Of a stretch of DNA of 64,000 bases, positions 42,368 through 52,918 are shown piece by piece. The DNA comes from Pseudovibrio sp. JCM 19062 (GTDB lineage: Bacteria; Pseudomonadota; Alphaproteobacteria; Rhizobiales; Stappiaceae): the NCBI GenBank assembly GCA_001310715.1, contig BAXV01000004.1, positions 62,001-126,000 of the forward strand, given 5' to 3'. Below the pieces are notes generated by a model. The model saw only the letters and a list, made by a program, of their open reading frames with translations, did not search any database and was not told where the DNA came from. A program made the translations under genes and the position numbers. Within the stretch, counting starts at the first letter, position 1. Each line of letters begins with the position of its first letter.

Positions 42368-43505
42368 TTAGGCCAAAATCTTGCTTTGGAGCATTTCATC
42401 TATCTCAGCTTGGGAGAAACCAACCTGCTGTAATATCTGTGAAGTATGGTCTCCGGTTTTGCCAGAGGCTCAGGTGTTTGCGGAATAGTGCGGCTGAAGC
42501 GTGGAGCGGGCGCTGCCTGCGTGACGCCATTCAGCCGAATCCTGTTGCTGCGTTCGGTGTTGAGTGAAGCGGCGTTTGCCTCCTCAATGGATAGCACCGG
42601 GGCAACGCAGGCATCGGTTCCGGCAAAGACCCCTGTCCAGTGCTCCAGAGAGTTGGCTTTGATTGCAGTCGCGATTTGTTCTTCGAGCTTCGGCCACTCT
42701 TTCATGTTCATCTGAATTTGGGAAAGCTCCGCTGGCAGGTTTAGCCCCTTCAACAGCAATGCGAAGAACTGGGGCTCCAGCGAGCCAACAGACAGATAGC
42801 GGCCATCGCTGGTCTCATAGCAGCGGTAAAACGGTGCACCGCCATCCAGCAGGTTTGCCTGACGCTTGTCCTGCCAAAGACCACGGCCAAGCAGTGAGTA
42901 GATGATCCCCATCATCGCCGGAACGCCATCGACCATGGCGGCATCGATCACCTGCCCCTTGCCGCTTTTGGTGCGTTCGAACAGCCCAGAGAGAACACCC
43001 AGCAGCAGAAACATGGAGCCGCCGCCGTAGTCTGCTGCCATGTTGAGTGGCGGAACTGGCGGGCGGCCCTCCTCGCCTATGGCGTGGAGCATCCCTGTCA
43101 TGGCAAGGTAGTTGAGGTCGTGACCGGCTGTGTGGGACAGCGGCCCCTCCTGCCCCCAACCGGTCATGCGGCCATAAATCAGACCCGGATTTCTGGCGAG
43201 GCATTCGTCAGGTCCAAGGCCGAGACGCTCCATGACGCCGGGGCGGAAGCTTCAATGAGGATATCGGCTTTCTCAATCAGGGAGAAGAAGACTTTGAGCG
43301 CGCCGTCACTCTTCATGTTCAGCGCAATGGATTGCTTGCCCCTGCGATTCACATCCTTGTCGATGCGCTCGCCGGCACGCCGATCGACGACGATGACGTT
43401 GGCTCCCAGATCTGCAAGCAGCTGTCCGGCCATTGGTGCCGGACCAAGGCCAGCCATCTCCACCACCTGAAGTCCAGAAAGTGGTCCCGTTTTTGCTGCT
43501 GTCAT
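42368..43505 (-). CDS. CaiB/BaiF family III CoA-transferase (alpha-methylacyl-CoA racemase-like)
   Basis: About 379 residues. The start MTAAKTGPLSGLQVVEMAGLGPAPMAGQLLADLGANVIVVDR is the family III hallmark, and the catalytic aspartate lies in HDLNYLAMTGML. RTGKSGKGQ-like KSGKGQVIDAAMVDGVPAMMG and GGAPFYRCYETSDGRYLSVGSLEPQFF indicate the alpha-methylacyl-CoA racemase subgroup rather than formyl-CoA transferase. Two shifts are present, near 43250 (TTT read as TT, giving EAFRPGVMERLG) and near 42457 (CCC read as CC), with the true stop at 42368-42370. It lies 380 bases downstream of the anthranilate operon and may support acyl-CoA turnover; a racemase role is also possible. Confidence 0.85.
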
Positions 43506-43884
43506 TGATGCCTCCCCCAGTCATGTCCGACACCGGTTTCCCAATTGATGCTTCACAGAGTTGGTTCGACAGACCATGATACCTGAGAGCAGCGCTGGGT
43601 GAATAACTCCGGTTTATGTCGCTTGGATAAGCTTAGAGTGGCAACGGATGATTACACAACTCTCTATTTGGTTATTGTCTTATCCATTAGGTTAAGAGAG
43701 GCGGTGCTGAATATGAGGTTTGTTGGGGAAGATATAATCGGGATGTTATGATGAGGAGAATTCATCGGCACGGAAACATTTCAACTTAAAGTAACGCATG
43801 AAAAACGTAAACCACGCAAAATTGCGCAAAAGTAACGCAAAATCGCGTAATGTTGATATGTGGTTGTTTTTCAATGGGTTGCCG
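43506..43884. other. 379-base gap between CoA-transferase and hydrolase genes
   Basis: No gene is supported. It carries the upstream region of the CoA-transferase gene (start at 43505). The segment 43794-43848 holds three similar ACGC-type motifs at about 20-base spacing, annotated separately. The rest is AT-rich with no clear hairpin terminator. Confidence 0.5.
43794..43848. promoter_or_regulatory. Helically phased near-palindromic repeats, candidate operator array
   Basis: ACGCAAAATTGCGC at 43814-43827 and ACGCAAAATCGCGT at 43835-43848 are imperfect palindromes exactly 21 bases apart; a related ACGCATGAAAAACGT begins 20 bases earlier at 43794. Spacing of two helical turns places them on one face of the DNA, as for cooperative repressor binding. 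They lie about 290 bases upstream of the CoA-transferase start and just beyond the hydrolase stop. The regulator is unknown. Confidence 0.35.
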
Positions 43885-44693
43885 TTATGTGTTCAACATT
43901 GTTGTGAGGAGAAGGCTGCCTGCCTGTTCCAAAGATTCCACCACCGTAAAATGGTTTTTCCCCGGATCCTCATAGGCTGTGATCTGCGTTTCAAACCCAC
44001 CCCAGATTGTACACTGGGCGGCGTTTTGACGACGAAATTCCGCCAGCTCCTCAGCACCCACCCAACCCGTAAAGCGAAGATTATCAAGTGTTCGTGCAGA
44101 ACCGGACTTTCCGCGAGCGCTTCGGCCTCATTGATATGCAAGGTCTCGTTCATGGCCGTCCTGCGGATCGGTCGCAGATCGTAGACGCCGCTGATGCCGA
44201 GGATGTGCTTTATCCGACTCGTGAGGCTTTCCGGCATTTCCCGTTTCTTACAGCCAAGCCTTGCGACCAAGTGACCACCCGCTGAGTGGCCGGTCAGATG
44301 AATCGGTCCCTTTACTTGTTCAGAGGCCACTTCAAGAGCGCATTGCATCTGTTTGGCAATAAACGTTAATTTCACTTCAGGGCAGAGGTCGTAGGATGGA
44401 ATTGCGACGGTGTATCCCATCTCCACAGTACCCTTTGCAAGATGGCTAAACGCGGATTTGTCGAAGGCCTTCCAATAGCCGCCATGAACGATCATGACGA
44501 GACCTTTAGACTCAGAGCCTTGTGGGAAGAAGAGATCGAGCTTCTCTCTTTCCCCGCTTCCATAGGCGACATCCAACTGGTTTTTGGAAGTTTCCCGAAA
44601 TACTTTGGAGCGTTCAACCCATTGACCGAACAGTTCTTGTGCGTTCGGCACTACTCCGGAGTTATGATAGGCCGCATCCCAATCCCGCATCAT
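43885..44693 (-). CDS. Alpha/beta hydrolase, kynurenine formamidase (arylformamidase)-like
   Basis: About 269 residues. The oxyanion-hole motif HGGYWKAFDKSAFSHLAKG is the HGGXW signature of kynurenine formamidases, followed by IPSYDLCPEVKL, the nucleophile elbow GHSAGGHLVARL and ILGISGVYDLRPI. One shift near 44097 breaks the C-terminal third; beyond it the frame reads DNLRFTGWVGAEELAEF and GKNHFTVVESLEQ, containing the catalytic-histidine region. The start is 44693 or 44690, directly after the RidA stop. It is the last gene of the anthranilate operon; it could make kynurenine from N-formylkynurenine, linking tryptophan breakdown to anthranilate, or hydrolyse a pathway amide or ester. Confidence 0.8.
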
Positions 44694-44694
44694 G

Positions 44695-45113
44695 TTATCC
44701 CGCTTTCGGCAGCACTGCCGTTGCTTCAATTTCTACTTTTGCTTGATCTTCCACCAGATCAGCCACTTGGATCATAGTCATGGATGGAAAATGCCGTCCA
44801 AACACAGACCGGTAGGCCTCTCCGACTTCTCTCAAGCGGGCGGTGTAGTCCTTTTTGTCGAGCACATACCACGTCAGACGAACCACATGTTCTGGTTTCG
44901 CACCTGCCGTGTCTAGTATTTCTCTTATGTTTTCAAGCGTTTGCTTGATCTGGTCAACAAGATCGTCGCTTTCGAAAACCTGTTGGCCGTTCCAGCCGAT
45001 TTGTCCTCCCAAGAAGATCGGTGTGCCTTCTGCATGATGCCATTGGCGTATCCGGAGGCTGGCTTCCAACCTTCCGGCTGGAGAAACTTGAACAGTGCGT
45101 TTTGTGTTGTCAT
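44695..45113 (-). CDS. RidA-family (YjgF/YER057c) enamine/imine deaminase
   Basis: About 139 residues after one G is restored near 45040 (ATGGCA read as ATGCA). The N-terminus MTTQNALFKFLQPEGWKPASGYANGI and then IFLGGQIGWNGQQVFESDDLVDQIKQTLENIREILDTAGAKPEHVVRLTWYVLD match RidA proteins of aromatic pathways. RidA enzymes hydrolyse reactive enamines and imines to ketones plus ammonia. Here it may release the amino group from the cyclic 2-amino enoyl-CoA intermediate formed by the monooxygenase/reductase (inference). Its stop is directly followed by the hydrolase start. Confidence 0.88.
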
Positions 45114-45173
45114 GAAGGTCCCTCTTCCTTCAGGAAAAATTCCATTTGTTTTTTTTAATGGCTTGCGGCCAAC

Positions 45174-45533
45174 TTACCGGGTTTTATCTGCGCCTTTGAC
45201 GTAAACAATGACCTGGCGGCTGGTGAGCCGGAGTTCGTCTTTGCATGTGACGGTGAACTCCAGATGGACGCTGGAGCGTCCGAGTTGTAAAACCTGAAGT
45301 GTGAATAAGAGTTCATCACCAAGCTTGCTCGGCTTTTTGAACTCTGTTTCGATCTTGGCTGTGGGGACTGCATCCCCTTGATTTATATGAATGTCTACGA
45401 ACGATGCGCCGAGTGATTGCTCAAACCACTCCTCGGTAACCTGATTGATCATCTCGAAGTAGCGGGGATAAAAGACAATTCCAGCAGGGTCACAGTGCTG
45501 AAACGCCACTTTAATGCTGCGTTCAAAGACCAA
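45174..45533 (-). CDS. Acyl-CoA thioesterase, 4-hydroxybenzoyl-CoA type hot-dog fold
   Basis: A 119-residue single hot-dog protein with the 4-hydroxybenzoyl-CoA thioesterase active site VAFQHCDPAGIVFYPRYFEMIN, where the aspartate is catalytic. It probably clears stalled aromatic or alicyclic CoA esters and recycles CoA. The start is a TTG at 45533 that overlaps the end of livF-like gene; AAGGACAGG precedes it and upstream in-frame ATG codons are blocked by a stop. The frame is intact. Confidence 0.9.
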   Translation of the reverse strand: MVFERSIKVAFQHCDPAGIVFYPRYFEMINQVTEEWFEQSLGASFVDIHINQGDAVPTAKIETEFKKPSKLGDELLFTLQVLQLGRSSVHLEFTVTCKDELRLTSRQVIVYVKGADKTR

Positions 45534-46205
45534 GATACCTGTCCTTCATTTCCTCGGTGAGCGTCTCCGGATGTCCTGCCCACACAGACGCGCCTTTCTC
45601 CAGAATGACGGCCTGATCCGCCAGTGGGAGAAGCTCCTTTAAGGTCTTATCGACGATCAGGATGGACAGTCCTTCCTTCTTGAGCGTGGCGATGGCTTGC
45701 CAGATTTCCCCGCGGACCACTGGTGCCAGACCTTCTGTTGCTTCATCGAGGATTAGCAATTTAGGGTTTGTCATCAAGGCTCTGGAGATAGCGAGCATCT
45801 GTTGTTCGCCGCCAGAGAGGGTGTTGGCGCTCTGGTTTTTCCTCTCCTTGAGACGCGGGAACAGACTGTAGACACGCTCCAGCGTCCAAGGCCCCTTGCG
45901 GGCGGCGGCGCTGAGGTTTTCCAGCACCGAAAGGTTCGGGAAACAACGGCGGCCTTCTGGAACCAGACCTAGCCCAAGGCGTGCGGCCTTGTGACTGGAC
46001 ATACGGTTCAGGGTTTGGCCAGCGAACTTTATTGTTCCCTTGGTTGGCGTAACCATCTGACAAATCGAGCTAATTGTGGTGGACTTGCCCATGCCGTTAC
46101 GACCAAGCATGGCGACCATCTCGCCCTCATTGACCGTCAGATCAACGCCGAACAGGGCTTGTGCTGCGCCGTAATGGCTTCCAAGCCGTTGACTTCTAGC
46201 AGCAT
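45523..46205 (-). CDS. Branched-chain-type ABC transporter ATP-binding protein LivF-like
   Basis: About 228 residues. Walker A MLGRNGMGKSTT, Q-loop/LivF motif GLVPEGRRCFPNLSVLENL, signature NTLSGGEQQMLAISRAL, Walker B LLILDEATEGLAPVV. The ATG at 46205 overlaps the livG-like stop region. One shift near 46172 (GCCCAT-type run, one C lost) separates the first 16 residues. Together with LivG-, LivH-, LivM- and binding-protein homologues it forms a HAAT-family importer; in this operon the cargo is probably 2-aminobenzoate or a related aromatic acid. Confidence 0.92.
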
Positions 46206-46954
46206 CAGGCTTCCTCCCCGAGATAGGCTTCTCTGACCAGTGCACTGGCGCGTATTTCTTCGACAGAGCCTGACAGGATGGCAGCACCGCCCACCAGAAC
46301 GGTGATGCGATCTGCCAGACGAAAGACAGCATCCATATCGTGTTCAATGAGCAGGATCGGAATTTCTGGCCGGATTTCCTCAAGGAATTCAGTGAGCTGG
46401 ATTGATCCCGTAGGGCCAAGACCTGCCATGGGTTCATCCAGCAACAGGGCTTTGGGCTTGAGTGCGAGAGCGCAAGCCACCTCCACCTGACGGCGTTCGC
46501 CGTGAGATAGCTCGGAGACAGCGATATCTTCCCGCCCACCAAGACCGACCTTTTTGAGCCAGTTTCCGGCAGTTTCGCGTAGGCCCTGATCGGATTTTGT
46601 TTGCTTCCAGAAGCGGAAGCTGGAGCCCTGACTGGCTTGAACGGAAAGCATTACATTGCGCCGCGCGCTGACTTCCATAGCCAGAGAAGAGACCTGAAAA
46701 CTTCGTCCAAGCCCCTTGCGAGAGCGGCTGGCGACAGTTTCATTTGTGACGTCTTCGCCGTCCAGATAAATGGTGCCGCTGTCTGGTGTGATCCAGCCTG
46801 CTATCTGGCCAATGAGCGTTGACTTGCCAGCGCCGTTAGGTCCGATAAGGGCATGAATCTCATTAGGTTTCAGGTCCAGAGAGACGTTTTTAGTGGCCTG
46901 AAGAGCGCCAAAGGATTTGTGCAGGCCTTTGACTTCTAGAACGGGTTTAGTCAT
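46205..46954 (-). CDS. Branched-chain-type ABC transporter ATP-binding protein LivG-like
   Basis: An intact 249-residue ATPase: Walker [19 protein letters not shown], the LivG-specific GLGRSFQVSSLAMEVSARRNVML, signature SELSHGERRQVEVACAL, Walker B LLLDEPMAGLGP, and H-loop LLIEHDMDAVF. I place the start at 46954 (MTKPVLEVKGLHKSFG), inside the last codons of the livM-like gene, rather than at an upstream in-frame codon. It is coupled on both sides by overlaps. Confidence 0.94.
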   Translation of the reverse strand: MTKPVLEVKGLHKSFGALQATKNVSLDLKPNEIHALIGPNGAGKSTLIGQIAGWITPDSGTIYLDGEDVTNETVASRSRKGLGRSFQVSSLAMEVSARRNVMLSVQASQGSSFRFWKQTKSDQGLRETAGNWLKKVGLGGREDIAVSELSHGERRQVEVACALALKPKALLLDEPMAGLGPTGSIQLTEFLEEIRPEIPILLIEHDMDAVFRLADRITVLVGGAAILSGSVEEIRASALVREAYLGEEA

Positions 46955-47970
46955 GTCGTGCCCTCCCTGCAATCATGCCCATAACGCCGCCGCGGGCGAA
47001 GAGAACGACGCCCAGCAAGGCCAGACCAAGCAGCAGTTGCCAGTGCTCGGTCCATTCGCCGATATAGGTTTCCAGCAGCACAAACAGTGCAGCGCCAATA
47101 ACAGGGCCATAGAGACGCCCTACGCCGCCGAGAATGACAAACACCATGATCTCGCCGGAACGGTGCCAGGAGAGCATTGACGGGCCTACAAAGCCGTTTA
47201 ACTCGGCAAACAGAGCGCCAGCAAGTCCCGTGATCATGGCGGAGATGACAAAACCGGTGAGTTTGATCGGAAACGGGTCAATGCCGGAAGTCGCCAATCG
47301 GGTCTCGTTCATACGTGCCGTTCCAAGAGCTGCGCCGAAGCGAGAGCCGGACAGGCGGGCGGAGACAAAGATGGCACCAAGCAAAAGGATAAAGCAGAGG
47401 AGGAAGAACGTCAGCGCATTTTCAGCATCCACCAATGGCACTTCGTTGCGCAGGTAGATGGAAAGCCCGTCTTCCCCGCCGTAGGTTGGCCAGGAAATGG
47501 CGAAGTAGTAGATCATCTGGCAAATGCCAGTGTGATCATGATGAAGTAGACGCCTTCGGTACGCAGGGAAATGGCACCGATTGCAAGGCTGCTATGCCAC
47601 ACAGGACCATGGCAACAATCCAGATGATCAGCATCTGATTGGTGCCGGAAATTGCGAAAGGCATGGCCATGAAGAGGGTTTCTTCAAAGCTGTGAAACGC
47701 CGCAATACCAGTGGTGTAGCCGCCAATGCCAAAGAAAGCAGCGTGGCCGAAGCTGACCATTCCGCCTTGCCCGATGGCAAAGTTGAGACCCACACCTGCG
47801 ATAGCGAAGATGGTGATTAGGCTTGCCAGATTGACGTAGTAGTCCTCTCCGATGGAGGACGCCCACAATGGGAGAGCCAGCAGGATTGCCATAACTGCGA
47901 TGTTGACGATCGTCTCACGGTTCAGCTTTGGCATGGCAACGGGTTTAGGAGCAGTATCACTTCGCTGCAT
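46947..47970 (-). CDS. Branched-chain-type ABC transporter permease LivM-like
   Basis: About 342 residues with eight or nine helices. Recognisable LivM features are NLASLITIFAIAGVGLNFAIGQGGMVSFGHAAFFGIGGYTTG, ISLRTEGVYFIMITLAFAQMIYYF (spanning the shifts), ARMNETRLATSGIDPFPIKLTGFVISAMITGLAGAL and GGVGRLYGPVIGAALFVLLE. Two shifts near 47590 and 47518 are both CCC read as CC. The start overlaps the end of livH-like and the end overlaps livG-like. Confidence 0.92.
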
Positions 47971-48876
47971 TGAAGAGCCCCTTTGGTTTTACGGCCAGAA
48001 TGCCTGCCATCATCAGGTAGATAAGCATGGAAGATAGCGCAGCCCCAATGCTGTTTGCACTGGCGTTCTCCATGAAAACCTTCAGGATAATGGGCAGGAA
48101 AATGCGTCCCAGTGTATCCACGAGGCCAATCAGGATGGACCCGATGAGAGCACCCTTGATCGAGCCGATGCCGCCAATGACGATCACGACGAAGGCAGAA
48201 TAAGAACGGGTTCGCCCATGCCGACTTGCACGGAGCGTAATGCCCCGACCAGTGCCCCGGACAGGCCCGCGATGGCTGCACCCAGCGCAAAGACGATGGT
48301 GTAAAGCGTTTTGATATCAACACCTAAAGCAGCGATCATCTCACGGTCGCTTTCTCCAGCGCGGATACGCATGCCGAGGCGGGTTTTGGAAATGAGAAGG
48401 TAAAGCAGCACGGCAACGGCCAGTGCCGCCAGAATGATAAACAGGCGATAGATAGGATAGGCTTCCACGCCCGGTAGCGCTACGGTTCCAGTCAATGCCT
48501 CAGGAATGTTGAGGTAGAGCGGCATGGAGCCGAACACCATGCGGGTGCCTTCAGAGAAAATAAGGATGAGCGCGAAGGTTGCCAGCACCTGATCCAAGTG
48601 ATCGCGGTCATAAAGCCTGCGGATTACAAGCATCTCGATGAGTGCACCGGCCGCTGCTGCTCCCAGGACACCACCACCCAGACCAAGCCAGAAAGAGCCG
48701 GTCTGCTGTGTGATCCAAGCGCAACAAAAGGCTCCGACCATATAGAGCGAGCCATGAGCAAGGTTGATCAGGCCCATCACACCAAACACAAGCGTGAGGC
48801 CAGCTGCCATCAGAAACAAAGTGAGACCGAACTGCAGCCCGTTCAATATCTGCTCAAAAATCAAAGCTGCCGTCAT
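47957..48876 (-). CDS. Branched-chain-type ABC transporter permease LivH-like
   Basis: About 306 residues. FEQILNGLQFGLTLFLMAAGLTLVFGVMGLINLAHGSLYMVGAF is the LivH start, with RRLYDRDHLDQVLATFALILIF, MRIRAGESDREMIAALGVDIKTLYTIVFALGAAIAGLSGAL, and after a shift near 48200, VVIVIGGIGSIKGALIGSILIGLVDTLGR. It follows the binding-protein gene by about 107 bases, the usual place for an intercistronic pause in such transporters. Confidence 0.92.
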
Positions 48877-48983
48877 AACGATATTCCCGAGGCTTCTTTT
48901 TGACTATCAAATCAGTATGAGAGGAACAGCGGGGGAGGATTAGGCTCCCCCGCTGATTAGTAATTTTATTTCAACAAGTTGGC

Positions 48984-50121
48984 TTAGTTCAACCGGCACT
49001 CGGATGCATAAACATCCTGATGGTCTTTGATGGCGACACCAATGATTTTGTTGGTGACCTGACCCTCTTCTTTCACCACTTCACGAACGTAGATGTCCTG
49101 AATTGGGTGGTTGTTGTTGCCGAACTTGAAGTCGCCGCGCACTGACGCAAAGTCTGCTTGTTTCAGCTGCGCGGAAGGCATCCTTGTCGCTGACGTCGGC
49201 CTTTTTCATGGCGGACAGGATCAGGTTTGCAGCGTCATAGCCCTGCGAAGCGTAAAGGGATGGCAAGCGGCCATAAGCTTCTTGGAAGCCTTTGACGAAT
49301 CTGACGTTCACTTCGCTTTCAATATCCTTGCCCCACTGGGAGGAGTTTGCAACGCCAAGTGCTGCTTCTCCGATTGCAGGCAAAATATCCTGCGAGAAGG
49401 AGAAGGCCGGCCCCATGACAGGGATATCAACGCCGGACTGGGCGTACTGCTTCATGAACGAAATGCCCATGCCGCCCGGTAGGAAGAAGAAGACGCTGTC
49501 AGCGCCAGAAGCACGGATTTGTGCGATTTCTGCTGCATAATCATCCTGACCGAGCTTGGTGAATAGTTCACCTGCCAACTCGCCTTTGTACAGGCGCTTG
49601 AAGCCGTTCAGAGCGTCTGTGCCAGCCGGGTAGTTTGGTGCCAGAATGAAGGTCTTGTTGTAGCCTGCCTTGTTGGCGTGCGAGCCCATGGCTTCGTGCA
49701 GGTTGTCGTTCTGCCATGCCACGTTGAAGTAGTTCTCGTGACAGGCTTTACCCGCCAGCGCAGAAGGCCCTGCATTGGGGCTGATGTAAAGGGTCCCTTT
49801 GCGGGTTGCCGCAGGAACCACAGCCATAGCCAGGTTGGACCAGATGATCCCGGTCAGGATATCAACCTTGTCTTTTTGAATGAACTTGTCTGCCAGTTTC
49901 TTGGCAACGTCCGGTTTGCGGGCGTCGTCTTCAATAAGCAGTTCCACATCGGTGGCACCTGCTTGTTTCAAAGCGAGCTCAAAACCATCACGAACGTCAA
50001 TGCCAAGCGTGGAACCTCCCCCTGACAGGGTGGTGATCATGCCAATTTTAACATCTGCTTGCGCCACTCCGGCGGTGCAACACAAGAGGGCAGCTACTCC
50101 GGCTGAAACGAATTTCTTCAT
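48984..50121 (-). CDS. Periplasmic binding protein, Leu/Ile/Val (aromatic acid) type
   Basis: About 379 residues: signal peptide [22 protein letters not shown], then VKIGMITTLSGGGSTLGIDVRDGFELALKQAG, ILTGIIWSNLAMAVVPAATRKGTLYISPNAGPSALAGKACHENYF and TFILAPNYPAGTDALNGFKRLY. This is the peripla_BP_6 subtype often found beside aromatic-degradation genes. A shift near 49172 precedes the C-terminal LKQADFASVRGDFKFGNNNHPIQDIYVREVV. The ATG overlaps the CoA-ligase stop (ATGA), tying import to CoA activation. Confidence 0.92.
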
Positions 50122-51764
50122 ATTAGTTCCCCTGATTTATCCTCGACCGACTGTTCCTTCAGGCGGAATCTTTGAATCTTGCCAGTCGTGGTTTTTGGTA
50201 GCGAATCTACCAGTTTAAGTGAACGAGGGTACTTATAAGGCGCTATTGCGGATTTTACATAGTCCTGAAGACGTTTGATCACATCTGCGTCCTGCGGGTG
50301 GTCCTCCACCAGCACCACATGCGCTTCAACAATCTGTCCCCTGTCCTCATCAGGCACACCTATTACGGCACACTCGGCCACCTCCGGGCTGCTTAAAAGA
50401 GCAGCCTCGACTTCCGGTCCAGCCACATTGTAGCCGGATGTGACAATCATATCGTCGGCGCGGGCTGCGAAGTGGAAATAGCCGTTCTCATCCTGAGAGA
50501 AGGCATCTCCTGTCAAATTCCAGCCGTCACGCACATATTTCTGCTGCCGGTCATCTTGCATATACCGGCATCCGGTTGGTCCTCTCACGGCAAGTTTGCC
50601 AATGGTACCGCGAGGGACTTCGCTCATGTGCTCATCAACCACCTTTGCCGAATAACCTTTGATCACGCGGCCCGTGGTGGCTGGCATGGCATCTCCCAGA
50701 TGGTTGGAGATAAAGATGTGCAACATCTCCGTTGCGCCAATGCCATCCAGCATGGGAATGCCAGTTTTTGCCTGCCACTGTTCGAAGACAGGTGCGGGCA
50801 GTGTTTCGCCTGCCGAGACTGCTATGCGAAGTGAGGACAGGTCTGCGCCCTCATCCATTGCCGCCATCATGGCACGGTATGCTGTAGGTGCGGTGAACGA
50901 GATGGTTGCCTTGTAGGTCTCAATAATCTCAATGAGTTGCTGTGGTCCCGCCGTCTCTAACAGGGTTGCTGTTGCGCCAAAGCGCAGCGGGAAGATTGCC
51001 AGTCCGCCGAGGCCGAAGGTGAAGGCCAGTGGTGGGCTGCCAACGAAGACGTCCGACGGCGTGACATTCAGCACCTCATTTGCGTAAGCATCTGCGATGA
51101 TGAGCAGATCGCGGTGGTAGTGCATGGTTGCCTTGGGCTTTCCGGTGGTACCGGATGTAAAGCCCAGCAGACAGACATCGTCCCGGCCTGTTTTTACTGC
51201 CTCAAACTGCACCGGCTTTGACAGTGCGATCTGATCCAGCTCCCCAGCAAAGTTGGCCGTGCCGTCAAAGCTTATGATCTTGCTCAGATGATCGTTCTGC
51301 TCAAGGCAGAGTTCGAGCTCCTCCATGAGCCGGAGATCACACAGGGCCAGCTTGATCTCGGCCTTGTCGATGATCTGGCCCAGCTCGCCTGCACGCAGCA
51401 TTGGCATGGTGTTGACCACGACCGCACCAGCTTTGGTGGCTGCCAGCCAGCATGCGACCATTGCAGGATTGTTGGCAGAGCGGATGAGAACGCGGTTGCC
51501 CGGTTCCAGCCCGTAATCTTGCTGCAGGGTCAGAGCGATGCGGTTCGTCCAGTCCGCAAGTTCTTTGTAGGTGCGTTTCCTGCCATTGCCGATGAGTGCA
51601 ATGTTGTCACCAAAGCCACGCTCGACCATCTTGTCGGTGAGCTCTACAGCGGCGTTGATGTAGTCTGGGTACTCAAATCCCTCCAGCTGGAAAACTGGCT
51701 GCTGATCAACCGGTGGCAGCCTGTCCCTTGTGAAGGTGTCCTTGTGTCCGCTTGGTCCCAGCAT
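50118..51764 (-). CDS. 2-aminobenzoate-CoA (benzoate-CoA-type) ligase
   Basis: An intact 548-residue aryl-CoA ligase that activates an aromatic acid with ATP and CoA. Opening [16 protein letters not shown] and [19 protein letters not shown] are typical of 2-aminobenzoate-CoA ligases. ATP motif [71 protein letters not shown] and [14 protein letters not shown] complete the ANL core. Adjacent to the 2-aminobenzoyl-CoA monooxygenase/reductase and the ABC importer, so anthranilate is the expected substrate. The start overlaps the end of the acyl-CoA dehydrogenase gene. Confidence 0.9.
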   Translation of the reverse strand: MLGPSGHKDTFTRDRLPPVDQQPVFQLEGFEYPDYINAAVELTDKMVERGFGDNIALIGNGRKRTYKELADWTNRIALTLQQDYGLEPGNRVLIRSANNPAMVACWLAATKAGAVVVNTMPMLRAGELGQIIDKAEIKLALCDLRLMEELELCLEQNDHLSKIISFDGTANFAGELDQIALSKPVQFEAVKTGRDDVCLLGFTSGTTGKPKATMHYHRDLLIIADAYANEVLNVTPSDVFVGSPPLAFTFGLGGLAIFPLRFGATATLLETAGPQQLIEIIETYKATISFTAPTAYRAMMAAMDEGADLSSLRIAVSAGETLPAPVFEQWQAKTGIPMLDGIGATEMLHIFISNHLGDAMPATTGRVIKGYSAKVVDEHMSEVPRGTIGKLAVRGPTGCRYMQDDRQQKYVRDGWNLTGDAFSQDENGYFHFAARADDMIVTSGYNVAGPEVEAALLSSPEVAECAVIGVPDEDRGQIVEAHVVLVEDHPQDADVIKRLQDYVKSAIAPYKYPRSLKLVDSLPKTTTGKIQRFRLKEQSVEDKSGELI

Positions 51765-52918
51765 TTCTCCCCCCCTGAGAAAGCAATTGCCTTGCTACTA
51801 TGATTTTTTTGAACATCAGATGCGCCTTCGTAAATGCGAAGAGCTCTGATTTCGCGATAAAGTTTTTCGACAGTGTTACCCGAACGGACGCCCTCGCCTC
51901 CGTGAATTTGCACGGCCTTGTCAATAACTTGCTGAGCCTGATCTGTCGCAAACTGCTTTGCCATGGCGGCCTCGCGGGAAACCCGTGGTGCTCCCATGTC
52001 TTTCGTCCACGCAGCGCGGTAAATCAGGAGTGCAGAGGCATCAATATCGATTGCCATTTCTGCCAGATGGCCTTGCACCATCTGCATATCTGCCAGCACA
52101 CCGTCCCCCAGTTTGCGGGTGGTTGCGCGGGCAAGGGCTTCTTCCAGTGCGCGGCGGGCAAAGCCAAGAGCGGCAGCGCCCACAGTGCAGCGGAAGACGT
52201 CTAGAACCGACATTGAGATCTTGAAGCCTTCTCCAGCTCCTCCAATGCGGTTTGCAGCAGGAATACGCAGCTGCTTGAAGCCCAACCGCGCAAGCGGATG
52301 GGGGGCCATCACATCCAGACGCTCCTCAATGGTCAGTCCGGGTGTATCTGCTGGCACGATGAAGGCACTAATGCCTTTGGCTCCCGGTGCTTCGCCCGTC
52401 CTTGCGAAGACAACGTAAAGACCAGCAATTCCGCCGTTGGAAATCCAGGTCTTCTCGCCATTGAGCACATATTCATCGCCATTGCGGATGGCTGAAAGTT
52501 CAATATTTGCCACATCTGAGCCAGAGTCAGGCTCAGTCAGAGCAAATGCAGAAAGGGTTTGGCCTGCTCTGGTTTTGTTTAGCCACTGCTGCTGTTCTGG
52601 TGTGCCGAACAGGCTGATGGCACCTGTTCCGAGGCCCTGCATGGCGAAGGCGAAATCTGCCAGACCGTCGTGACGGGCCAGTGTTTCGCGCATGATGCAA
52701 AGGCTGCGTACATCCAGCGGTTTGGGATCGGCTGGATCGACTGCAGTGAGTTTTAGGAAACCGGCGGTGCAAGATCGTTGACGAGCTTGATGCAGGCGGC
52801 ATCCATGTCCGAGTGGTCTGCGGGTAGGTTCTTGCAGCACCAGTCTTCAATAGCTTCGGCCAGCTCTCGGTGTTTTTCTTCAAAAAAACGGCCATGTGAG
52901 GAAGGTGGTATCTGCCAT
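51706..52918 (-). CDS. Acyl-CoA dehydrogenase
   Basis: An FAD-dependent acyl-CoA dehydrogenase of about 404 residues. It starts [27 protein letters not shown]; core motifs are [65 protein letters not shown] and [19 protein letters not shown]. Shifts lie near 52890 (T6 read as T7), 52752 (CCC read as CC) and 51810 (A6 read as A7). The ATG at 52918 abuts the enoyl-CoA hydratase stop. The C-terminus depends on the C7 run at 51769-51775; the stop at 51706 is the best fit but could move. It probably oxidises a reduced alicyclic-CoA intermediate. Confidence 0.87.

Noticed and set aside
43798..44184. Plus-strand frame beginning in the palindrome region beside the hydrolase gene
   Set aside because: Most of it is antisense to the 3' part of the kynurenine-formamidase-like gene, and its 5' part is the repeat array.
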